Part shown: piece by piece, positions 54,448 to 62,390 of the stretch
Layout of the letters: every line of letters begins with the position of its first letter
Numbering within the stretch: the stretch's first letter is position 1
Assembly: GCF_001007875.1 (NCBI RefSeq)
Contig: NZ_CP011412.1
Coordinates: 1,426,001-1,490,000 of the forward strand
DNA length: 64,000 nucleotides
Reading direction: 5' to 3'
From: Sedimenticola thiotaurini
GTDB taxonomy: Bacteria > Pseudomonadota > Gammaproteobacteria > Chromatiales > Chromatiaceae
Notes under the pieces: model-generated
What the model was told of the DNA's origin: nothing
The model's database searches: none
What the model saw: only the letters and a program-made list of their open reading frames with translations
Translations under genes and position numbers: made by a program

Positions 54448-55277
54448 GTCTCCGGTTTTATAAGTTTTTTCCCTGTTAAGGAGTAAAATCACCCAGGTTG
54501 ATCAGCGCGGCAACAATGGCGCCTCTTCCTTCGATAGAATCCAAGTTACTCTGCAACATCTCTCTCGGTTAATACGGGCACCCGGAAGCCACCGAAATTA
54601 CAACGGTATGCCTTGGATGGCATCACGATAACCCAAACTGCCGACACAACCTCCGGCAGGCAACATTCGCCAATAAAACTGCCCGAAAATAACCGGGTCC
54701 GGGCGCAGGCCCCTGTTTAACAGGCGACATTGGCGAGTTACGGTTACTCCTGACGTTTTCCATCCCTATCTGCAGAGCATCGTCCTGTAATCCCTCGCCA
54801 GCGGTGCAGCAGAAGAGAACCATAAGGGATGATGACCGCAGCTAGGCGACCAATGCCTGGCTATCGATTAACAAAAATGCGTAATTGATTTATAAAAGGC
54901 GGGGGAAAGGCCTGTTTTATCTATTCTGACCGGCAATACTTGAATGGTTGCCAGCCCATATAATCGTTTTTTTATCCCTAAATCAAACGGTTATAATTTG
55001 GTTTATATCACGATACGAAACAAATAAAAAGGGACTGACTTCTGTCATGAATTCAAACGGCAGCACCGACCAGCCCTGTCTACGGTATATTTACAACAGA
55101 TTGTTAAAAATTGACACAGGTCAATTATTGGCCGGCACCGAGATTGTTACCTTATTACTGGGACTCAACCCCGTTTCATAGCACTGTTGCCCACAGGTTA
55201 CTTAAACGGGAGACGCGGAAAGCGACCTGGGGAGTTGCCGGGTAACAGGTAAGCAGTTACCCTGAAAAGGCCGCAAG
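54448..55277. other. Long intergenic region upstream of the ANTAR regulator
   Basis: About 830 bases without a convincing gene. A short frame at 55047-55181 (MNSNGSTDQPCLRYIYNRLL onwards) has an ATG but no clear ribosome site. The stretch 54880-55030 is AT-rich and should hold the promoter of the ANTAR gene. The last 90 bases can fold: CAGGT/ACCTG enclosing CGC-GGAAA-GCG, then a perfect GGGTAAC/GTTACCC hairpin at 55240-55262. Confidence 0.5.
55240..55262 (+). promoter_or_regulatory. Leader hairpin before the ANTAR regulator gene
   Basis: Stem GGGTAAC (55240-55246) and GTTACCC (55256-55262) with a nine-base loop AGGTAAGCA. It is 15 bases upstream of the ATG. ANTAR proteins bind short hairpins in leaders, so autoregulation is possible, but the loop is longer than their usual six bases. 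Confidence 0.4.
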
Positions 55278-55910
55278 ATGAATAAAAACGACAATAGCAG
55301 TTCACGGGAACCCCCCATGCCCAAAAAGCTCCTTCTGGTTGACGACGATGCCCTGGTACTGGCCACCTTCGGGCGTGGTTTGCGGGATGCCGGTTACCAG
55401 GTGCTGGTCGCTGCAAGCGGCGATGAGGCCCTGGAGCTTGTTAGCGCAGAGTGCCCGGACCTGGCTATTCTGGATATCCGCATGCCCGGCATCTCGGGCA
55501 TTGAACTCTCCCGGCAGTTCAACCAACTGAAGATACCCGTGGTACACCTGTCCGCCTACGATGATCAGGAGACGCTGCAGGCCGCCCTGGAACAGGGTGC
55601 CCTGGGCTATCTGATAAAACCGATTGATGTGGCGAAGGCGGTACCCACGATCGAAACAGCCCTGATACGGGCCGCAGAACTCTGGCGTCTGCAGGAAAGT
55701 GAAGGCCGACTCAATCAGGCACTGGATACCGCCAATGTGGTCAACTTTGCTGTTGGTATTATCTCTGAACGCCACCGCATCGATCGGCGCAGTGCATTTG
55801 ACATGATGCGCAACCAGGCCCGTTCAGAACGCCGCAAGGTGAAGGAGATCGCACGGGAGATCCTGGAAGCCAGCGACTATATCAACCGCTTTGGCTCTGA
55901 CAAATCCTGA
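55278..55910 (+). CDS. Response regulator with ANTAR RNA-binding output
   Basis: The 210-residue protein has a receiver domain (VDDDALVLATFGRGL, phospho-acceptor in LAILDIRMPG, Lys in LIKPID), a coiled-coil linker (WRLQESEGRLNQALDTANVV) and a C-terminal three-helix ANTAR domain (NFAVGIISERHRIDRRSAFDMM, then AREILEAS). ANTAR domains act as transcription antiterminators by binding paired hairpins. It converges with, and overlaps by 34 bases, the gene of a HisKA_2-type kinase, the kinase type that pairs with ANTAR regulators (as EutW with EutV). Confidence 0.9.
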   Translation: MNKNDNSSSREPPMPKKLLLVDDDALVLATFGRGLRDAGYQVLVAASGDEALELVSAECPDLAILDIRMPGISGIELSRQFNQLKIPVVHLSAYDDQETLQAALEQGALGYLIKPIDVAKAVPTIETALIRAAELWRLQESEGRLNQALDTANVVNFAVGIISERHRIDRRSAFDMMRNQARSERRKVKEIAREILEASDYINRFGSDKS

Positions 55911-58225
55911 ACCCGTCGCCCCAACCTGACCACCGGGGCCTGCAGTACCAACCGGGTGATAACCCGATCCTGTTTTACCGCGAGTGAGAGTTCAGCACCC
56001 TGATGGGGTAACAGGTCCCTAACCAGCATCAGTCCGGTACCCAACCCGTCCCCTTGCTTCAGATCTATATTTGGTGCAACCCCGGCATTGCTGACCTGGA
56101 GGATCACCCGCTCATCTTCCAGCCCCAACGTCACTGTTATCGGTGTTGCCAATCCATCCGCTGGATCTCCGTGCTTGATGGCATTCTGTAACAGTTCATT
56201 AATAATCAGGGCCAGAGGCACCGCATCTTCCGGACATACATCAATGGCAAATTCCGGGCATTGGATCTCCAGATCCATTCCGGTGGATGAGAGATGCCTC
56301 AAGGCATCGCAGATCGTCTCCAGCAGACGGGCCAGTTCAATGCCTCCCTGGCTCAAACGGCTCTGTAAGCCGTGCACCAGCGCAATCGACTCCACCTGGC
56401 TGATAGCTGACTCCAGGGCATCGGTCAGTTCCGGTTTGTCCCGGATATGGTTACGCAGCAGACTGATGATCCCCTGCAGATGATTCTTGATACGGTGGTG
56501 GACCTCCCGCACCAGGGTGTCCCGCTGGGCCCGCACCTCCTGAAGCCGTTGCTGCTCCTGCCGCCGGCGCCCGGTAACATCCCGAACAAAGGAGAAGATG
56601 AACTGGTCTTCTCCCACCCGGGCAAACGCCGCACTCACATCCAGGTCGATCACTGCTCCTTTCCGTGTCACATGACGGGTCTCAAAACGGTCGTGTCCAG
56701 CGTCGCGTATCTGTTCCAGTTGGGCCAGGACCACTTTCGGCGGGTCAAATGTATTCAGCTCCACCACATTCATCTTCAGCAGCTCATGTCGCTCGTGGCC
56801 AACCATCCGACAGTAGGCGTCATTCACTTCCCGGATGGAACCGTCCAGATTCAGGACCACCAATCCATCGCGGCTGTTCTCCAGTATCAACCGGTTATGC
56901 AGAGTCTGTTCCTCCAGTGCCCGCTCCGTAGTGACCCGATCCGTGATATCCCGATCAATTCCGCGATATCCGGCAAAGGCTCCCTGATGATCATAAAACG
57001 GCACACCACTGGTCTCCAGAACCACCGGTCGGCCGGTAATATGCCGATTGGTATTGACCAGGCGACGAATCGGTCGCCGATCCTTGACCAGCGAAAAGAA
57101 CTCATCATGCAAACGGGCCCGCTCCGAGGGATCCATCAGGTCAAAGGGACGCTTGCCGATCAACCCCTCGGGTGCATAGCCCAACACATGCCCGACCTGC
57201 GGACTGACGTAGGTATAGCGGCCCTGCGGATCCACTTCCCAGATCCAGTCACTGGTGCTCTCCACCAGGCCACGAAAACGGGCCTCGCTCTCCCGTAACG
57301 CCTGCTCCACCTCCCGACGCCGGGTAATGTCCTGCACCACACCCAGCAGGCGTAGCGGCGCACCCCTGTTATCAAGCTGTACACCACCACGGGCCAGAAC
57401 CCAGTGGATCGTTTCATCCGGCCAAACCACCCGGTACTCGGCCGCGAAAGGAGCACCGCTTTCAAGCGTCGTTTCAACCGCATCCATAACCATCTGACGA
57501 TCCGCCGGGTGCACAATCGTGAGAAAAATGTCATACGTGATGTCCACTTTGCCGGCCGGAAAGCCAAACAAGGGGCCGATCGATTCACTCCAATAGACTT
57601 CTTCTGTCTGGAGATTCCACTCCCAGGTTCCCAGATCGCTAAACTGCTGACTGCGCATAAACCGGTCCAGACAGGTTTCCATGTCGTGCTGTCTATCCTT
57701 ACCGGCCTGCAGCTGGCGGCTTTTTTCCAGGGCACCCGAGGCGCTGGCCACCAGCACGTCCAACAGGGATCGACAGGGGTCGCTGAATGCAGTACCACCA
57801 GCCGTGCTGTAGAGCTCCAGACACCCCAGCACCCTCGTGCCCTGCCTTAAGCGAAGGGGCACCGCCAGCACCGCTTTCAAACCGGCTATCTGCTCCACCT
57901 GCCAACTGGCGTCGGCACGATTCTGGCACTCTGTACAGGTAAAACTTCTCTCCTGCAGCAGGACCTGTCCGGCAATCCCCTCCCCCAGGGCAAAATGGTG
58001 GCGGACCGGGCACCAATCGGCATTTAGCAGGAGATGGTTGAAGTCAATCCCGTCAGCTTCCCGCAGACCAACCGCACCGGCATCAGCGCCGCTCAGTTCC
58101 ACTGCCTGTTCCACCAACAGACGCAGAATCTCTCCCGGCCCGGACGCAACGTTGATCTGCTCAACCGCCTGGGTAAGCATTGACAATCGGGCTTCCTGAT
58201 CACCCCGTGTGATATCCCTGTTCAC
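55877..58225 (-). CDS. GAF/PAS sensor histidine kinase (HisKA_2 type)
   Basis: The 782-residue soluble kinase has a GAF domain (about 10-180), three PAS/PAC domains (about 195-555), and a HisKA_2/HWE-like dimerisation helix with the phospho-acceptor His in VREVHHRIKNHLQGI. The ATPase domain has LIINELLQNAIKHG (N box) and GDGLGTGLMLVRDLL. The GAF domain holds CTECQNRADASW, with Cys residues that might bind metal. This kinase class commonly works with ANTAR or PhyR-type partners; the ANTAR regulator gene converges with it. Confidence 0.9.
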   Translation of the reverse strand: MNRDITRGDQEARLSMLTQAVEQINVASGPGEILRLLVEQAVELSGADAGAVGLREADGIDFNHLLLNADWCPVRHHFALGEGIAGQVLLQERSFTCTECQNRADASWQVEQIAGLKAVLAVPLRLRQGTRVLGCLELYSTAGGTAFSDPCRSLLDVLVASASGALEKSRQLQAGKDRQHDMETCLDRFMRSQQFSDLGTWEWNLQTEEVYWSESIGPLFGFPAGKVDITYDIFLTIVHPADRQMVMDAVETTLESGAPFAAEYRVVWPDETIHWVLARGGVQLDNRGAPLRLLGVVQDITRRREVEQALRESEARFRGLVESTSDWIWEVDPQGRYTYVSPQVGHVLGYAPEGLIGKRPFDLMDPSERARLHDEFFSLVKDRRPIRRLVNTNRHITGRPVVLETSGVPFYDHQGAFAGYRGIDRDITDRVTTERALEEQTLHNRLILENSRDGLVVLNLDGSIREVNDAYCRMVGHERHELLKMNVVELNTFDPPKVVLAQLEQIRDAGHDRFETRHVTRKGAVIDLDVSAAFARVGEDQFIFSFVRDVTGRRRQEQQRLQEVRAQRDTLVREVHHRIKNHLQGIISLLRNHIRDKPELTDALESAISQVESIALVHGLQSRLSQGGIELARLLETICDALRHLSSTGMDLEIQCPEFAIDVCPEDAVPLALIINELLQNAIKHGDPADGLATPITVTLGLEDERVILQVSNAGVAPNIDLKQGDGLGTGLMLVRDLLPHQGAELSLAVKQDRVITRLVLQAPVVRLGRRVQDLSEPKRLI

Positions 58226-58474
58226 CTGCCCCCCTTCACTGCGACCGGCTCTGTCTGCCTGATTGTTGTTATCAGGGTTTGATTAAACCCTTTGCAAGGT
58301 AAAGAAGATACTCTCCCTTTTCAACCAGACCGGAACGGGATCCGGTCGCATCCCCATCTGGCCTTTTTCCGGGCCGCATCCAGTGGTAGCAAAATCCCTA
58401 CATTCCGCTTGTTGATATCCCCACCAATTGCCAGCAGACTACCGGCACAGCAGTAACCTGGGAGTAGCCCGCCA

Positions 58475-59281
58475 ATGCGCACCTTCAAACTGGATGAGTA
58501 CCGGATCGATGATGAACCCTATTACCAGCCGACCGGCGATGAGATTGAGCTGTTTGAAGCAGCCTATCGCAATCAACTGCCGGTGCTGCTGAAGGGTCCG
58601 ACCGGCTGCGGCAAGACCCGCTTCATGGAGTACATGGCGTGGCGACTGAAACGCCCCCTGATCACCGTCTCCTGCCACGATGACCTGACCGCCTCCGACC
58701 TGGTGGGTCGCTACCTGATCAAAGGGGGAGAAACCAGCTGGATCGACGGTCCTCTGACCCAGGCGGTGAAGGCGGGCGGCATCTGTTACCTGGACGAGAT
58801 CGTCGAGGCCCGCAAAGACACCATGGTGGTGATCCATCCCCTGGCGGATGACCGCCGGGTATTGCCGATCGAGAAGCTCGGCACCCTGATCGAGGCCGAT
58901 CCGGAGTTCGCCATCGCCATCTCCTACAACCCCGGTTACCAGAGTGTGCTGAAGGATCTGAAACAGAGCACCCGGCAGCGCTTTATCGCCCTGGAGTTCG
59001 ACTACCCCGACGCCACCCTGGAGACCGAAATAGTGGTACGGGAGTCCGGCCTGGAGCGGGAACTGGCCGGGCGCCTGGTAAAATTCGCCGGCATGACCCG
59101 CAACCTCAAGGGCAGCGGTCTCGAGGAGGGGGCCAGCACCCGCCTGCTGGTACATGCCGCCAAGCTGATGGCGGCCGGCGTCAACCCGGTCTCCGCCTGC
59201 CAGGGCGCCATTGCCCAGGCGCTGACCGACGACCCGGAGATGCTCGCCTCGGTGAACGAGCTCTCCTCGTCACTGTTCTGA
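58475..59281 (+). CDS. cbbQ: CbbQ/NorQ-type MoxR AAA+ ATPase
   Basis: The 268-residue ATPase has Walker A GPTGCGKT (41-48), the [15 protein letters not shown] pore region, Walker [10 protein letters not shown] (101-109), and a C-terminal CbbQ_C domain ([21 protein letters not shown]). The start, [15 protein letters not shown], is closest to CbbQ. CbbQ forms hexamers with CbbO and removes sugar-phosphate inhibitors from RuBisCO; NorQ serves nitric oxide reductase. Without RuBisCO or nor genes in view the partner is open. Followed one base later by the VWA protein gene. Confidence 0.88.
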   Translation: MRTFKLDEYRIDDEPYYQPTGDEIELFEAAYRNQLPVLLKGPTGCGKTRFMEYMAWRLKRPLITVSCHDDLTASDLVGRYLIKGGETSWIDGPLTQAVKAGGICYLDEIVEARKDTMVVIHPLADDRRVLPIEKLGTLIEADPEFAIAISYNPGYQSVLKDLKQSTRQRFIALEFDYPDATLETEIVVRESGLERELAGRLVKFAGMTRNLKGSGLEEGASTRLLVHAAKLMAAGVNPVSACQGAIAQALTDDPEMLASVNELSSSLF

Positions 59282-59282
59282 G

Positions 59283-61388
59283 ATGCCTGCCCCACGCCCG
59301 TTGGCCGAAATCCGGCACCTGCTGGACGAATTGCTGGAAGTGGAGTTTTCGTTCCGCGACACGGCAGCTCCGGCAGCGGCCATTGCCGAACTCCCCGGCC
59401 CGCGCCAGGCACAGTTGATCAGCTGGATTCAGCGGGTTGCCAGCACCCACGTGGAGCTCGGTTACCAGGTCGCCTGCCAGGGTGTGGAAGCCCAGGCACT
59501 GATGGAACCGGACACCTTCGAGGCGTGGATTTTTCACAGCATGGACCGTTACGACGCCGAGGGGTTGCGTCCGGCCCTGCTGGCCATCGAACAGTACCGG
59601 CAATTTGCCGAACAGCAGCAGGCACGCCGGCGCGGCGCACTGCTGCTGGATCATGAAGGGGTACTGAGCCGTTTTTTACAGGGCTTGTCGGGACGACCGC
59701 TCAAACTGGCCAGCGCCGACCGCATCTATACCGACAGCGAAACGCTCTATCTGCCGCCGCTATTCTCCCTGTTACCCAGTCCGGCACAGAATTTCCAACA
59801 CTACAAGGCCACCTGCGCCCTGCTCTGGGCCCAGATCCAGTTCGGCTCCTTCCGGCCGCTGCTGGAGATCCCGTCACCCGAACCCGATCTGCTGCAGCTC
59901 TATCACGCCCTGGAGATGCTGCGCCTGGAAGCGCGCCTGAAACGCACCCTGCCGGGCCTCTACCGGGAGCTGGAACAGACCCGGTTAATTCTGCAGGAGC
60001 CGGACCTGCCCGCCCCCTGGCAAGCGCTCTCCGTAAAGCTTTCAGCGCCCGACATGCGCGCCCGGGACACCCTGGAACTGGCCCGGCAACAACTGGGCCG
60101 GCTCACCCCCTATCCGCCCCGACACCTCCCGGTCACCCTGGACCTGGAGGCGGTCAGGATCTGTATGGCGGCCCGTATCGAAAAGGAACGGGCCCGTTTC
60201 AAGGTGGCGCTGAACTCGGTACTGGAGGAGTTGCAACGCAACAGCCCGGCGGAACAGCCGCAGCAGCGCCGCTTCAGCAAACGGCAACAACCCGACACCG
60301 ACGCACCGGAGGGTTTCACGACCGAGATCCTGCTGGACGATATGCCGGCGCCCCTGCCGGACCAGGTGCAGGCGCTGCAACGCTCCATCCTGCTGGACCT
60401 GGGGGAGATCCCGGATGAATACCTGCAACCGGCAGGTCCCGGCGAGTACGATGCCACCCTGTTACAGGATCAGAACCGGGATGCGGACGATGTGTGGCGC
60501 GGCAGCTATCATGAGGAGGGGGCGCACCTCTACGACGAGTGGGACTTCCAGCGGCGCCACTACCGCAAACAGTGGTGCGCGGTGCGGGAAAGGGAAGTGA
60601 CCCCGCGCCACGATGATTTCGTTGCCCGGACCCTGGAAAAATACCACGGTCTGATCAAGCATCTGCGCAAAACCTTCGAAGCGATGCGCCACGAGAACCG
60701 GCTGCTGAAACGCCAGCCTCAGGGGGATGATGTGGATATCGACGCCCTGGTGGAGGCGCTGTCGGACGCCCACCTGGGATTCGAGATGACGGACCGCCTG
60801 CTGACCCGGATGCAGCGCGACGAACGGGACATCGCGGTGATCTTCATGGTGGATATGAGCGGCTCCACCAAGGGCTGGATCAACGACGCGGAACGGGAGT
60901 CCCTGCTGCTGCTGTGCGAAGCGCTGGAGAGCCTGGGTGACCGTTACGCTATCTACGGTTTTTCCGGCATGACCCGCAAACGCTGCGAGCTGTTCCATAT
61001 TAAATATTTTGAAGAGCCCTATGGCGAGCTTGTCCGGGCCCGCATCAGCGGCATCGAGCCCCAGGACTACACCCGCATGGGTTTTGCCATCCGCCACCTG
61101 AGCAAGATCCTGCAGGCCACTGATGCCAAAACCCGCATCCTCATCACCCTCTCCGACGGCAAACCGGATGACTACGACAGCTACCGCGGCCAGTACGGCA
61201 TCGAAGATACCCGCCGTGCTCTGATCGAGGCCCGCCGCAGCGGCATCCATCCCTACTGCATCACCATCGATGAGGAGGCCCGGGACTACCTGCCTCACCT
61301 GTACGGTCCGGCCGCCTACAGCGTGGTGGATGATGTGCGGACCCTGCCGCTGAAGGTTTCCGACATCTACCGCCGGCTCACCACCTGA
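59283..61388 (+). CDS. cbbO: CbbO/NorD-type VWA-domain protein
   Basis: The 701-residue protein has a helical N-terminal region (about 1-430) with an acidic, low-complexity linker, and a C-terminal von Willebrand factor A domain (about 515-700). The metal-ion-dependent adhesion site is intact: D524-M-S526-G-S528, then YTRMGFAIRH and the LSDGKPDD motif. In the CbbQO activase, the VWA domain docks on RuBisCO while CbbQ threads substrate. It forms a two-gene operon with the AAA+ ATPase. Confidence 0.88.
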   Translation: MPAPRPLAEIRHLLDELLEVEFSFRDTAAPAAAIAELPGPRQAQLISWIQRVASTHVELGYQVACQGVEAQALMEPDTFEAWIFHSMDRYDAEGLRPALLAIEQYRQFAEQQQARRRGALLLDHEGVLSRFLQGLSGRPLKLASADRIYTDSETLYLPPLFSLLPSPAQNFQHYKATCALLWAQIQFGSFRPLLEIPSPEPDLLQLYHALEMLRLEARLKRTLPGLYRELEQTRLILQEPDLPAPWQALSVKLSAPDMRARDTLELARQQLGRLTPYPPRHLPVTLDLEAVRICMAARIEKERARFKVALNSVLEELQRNSPAEQPQQRRFSKRQQPDTDAPEGFTTEILLDDMPAPLPDQVQALQRSILLDLGEIPDEYLQPAGPGEYDATLLQDQNRDADDVWRGSYHEEGAHLYDEWDFQRRHYRKQWCAVREREVTPRHDDFVARTLEKYHGLIKHLRKTFEAMRHENRLLKRQPQGDDVDIDALVEALSDAHLGFEMTDRLLTRMQRDERDIAVIFMVDMSGSTKGWINDAERESLLLLCEALESLGDRYAIYGFSGMTRKRCELFHIKYFEEPYGELVRARISGIEPQDYTRMGFAIRHLSKILQATDAKTRILITLSDGKPDDYDSYRGQYGIEDTRRALIEARRSGIHPYCITIDEEARDYLPHLYGPAAYSVVDDVRTLPLKVSDIYRRLTT

Positions 61389-61736
61389 TCCACCCTGCGC
61401 GGCATGCTGCTACCGACGAGACCGGGAACCAACCCGAACCGGCCGACCCCGTGACGAGGCGGGGATCACGGATAAGGCACCGGCTCTGCGGTTCATCGGT
61501 CCGGGGCTTCTAAGTGGCATCAAATGGGCCTAGAATGGGAAACTAAAATGCCGTGGCGTATGACCCAGGTTAGTTAGATACCCTCGCACGGCCCGATCGG
61601 CTGGATCACCCAAACAGATATTCGGACAGCGTCCCTTCACCGGCATGGCCACGGGCGCATCGCCAGTAGCGCGCGAGCTTTAATGGTCAAACCGGTGGGT
61701 ATTGCTTTGCATAAACCAATTAATTGAGAAACTCTG
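61389..61736. other. Intergenic region upstream of rnk
   Basis: About 350 bases in which I see no gene. The last 40 bases are AT-rich (CATAAACCAATTAATTGAG) and probably include the promoter and leader of the Rnk-like gene. Confidence 0.4.
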
Positions 61737-62147
61737 ATGGAAAAACGACCCAATATCATTCTGACATCACAGGATCTGGATCGCCTGCAAGCGCTGCTCG
61801 ACAGCTTGCCCGACGACAGTTTTCCGGGCAAGGACGAACTGCAGACGGAACTCGATCGCGCCGATGTGGTGGCACCGGAAGAGGTATCACCGGACGTAGT
61901 CACCATGAACAGCCAGGTTCGCTTTGCCCTGGAGTCGGGTGAAGAGTTCTGCCTGACCCTGGTCTACCCCAAGGATATGGACGGCAGTGCGGATAAAATC
62001 TCCATCCTGGCACCGGTCGGCAGCGCACTGCTGGGGCTCTCCGTGGGCGACCATATCGAATGGCCCCGACCCGGTGGTGGGGTTACTAAAGTTCAAATCG
62101 TGGAGATTATCTACCAACCGGAGAGGGCCGGCGAATACTTCCGATAA
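61737..62147 (+). CDS. rnk: Rnk/GreA-like nucleoside diphosphate kinase regulator
   Basis: The 136-residue protein has a short N-terminal coiled coil (LDRLQALLDSLP) and a C-terminal GreA/GreB-type FKBP domain: EDFCLTLVYP-like strand, then ISILAPVGSALLGLSVGDHIEW. Unlike GreA it lacks the long acidic-tip hairpin, so it binds RNA polymerase without cleavage factor activity (known for Rnk). Isolated gene. Confidence 0.88.
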   Translation: MEKRPNIILTSQDLDRLQALLDSLPDDSFPGKDELQTELDRADVVAPEEVSPDVVTMNSQVRFALESGEEFCLTLVYPKDMDGSADKISILAPVGSALLGLSVGDHIEWPRPGGGVTKVQIVEIIYQPERAGEYFR

Positions 62148-62230
62148 TCTCTCCGCCCAACCCTTCGCAGGCGTTGCCGGACAGGCGAATATCTCCTCCC
62201 ACAACGCCGATTATGACGCCGGGGCAAGCC

Positions 62231-62251
62231 CCCCCTGGCATTGCCAGGGGG
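62231..62251 (+). terminator. Strong hairpin after rnk
   Basis: A perfect nine-base stem, CCCCCTGGC with GCCAGGGGG, with an ATT loop. No T-run follows, so it is a stable RNA hairpin rather than a textbook terminator. Confidence 0.45.
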
Positions 62252-62285
62252 TGTCCCTGTAGCCGCTCCATGAGGGTTACAATCG

Positions 62286-62310
62286 GGCTACCCGGTTCAC
62301 ACGGGTAGCC
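62286..62310. repeat. Inverted repeat upstream of the antiporter gene
   Basis: Nine-base perfect arms GGCTACCCG and CGGGTAGCC with a seven-base loop, 81 bases before the antiporter start. It may be a second transcript-end hairpin or a binding site. Confidence 0.45.
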
Positions 62311-62390
62311 AAATTCATCGGATTGCCATCTTCTCTACCGCCCTGTGGCCCGGTATTATCTGAGACCGTTTTAAAATAACCGGTGATCTT

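Noticed and set aside
55047-55181. Possible 44-residue peptide gene upstream of the ANTAR regulator
   Set aside because: It has an ATG but no convincing ribosome site or family; too short to support.
55190-55270. Leader with GGGAGACGCGGAAAGC and GGTAACAGGTAAGC reminiscent of a c-di-GMP-I riboswitch
   Set aside because: The P2 hairpin and the conserved junction bases of that class are missing; kept only as an unnamed structured leader.
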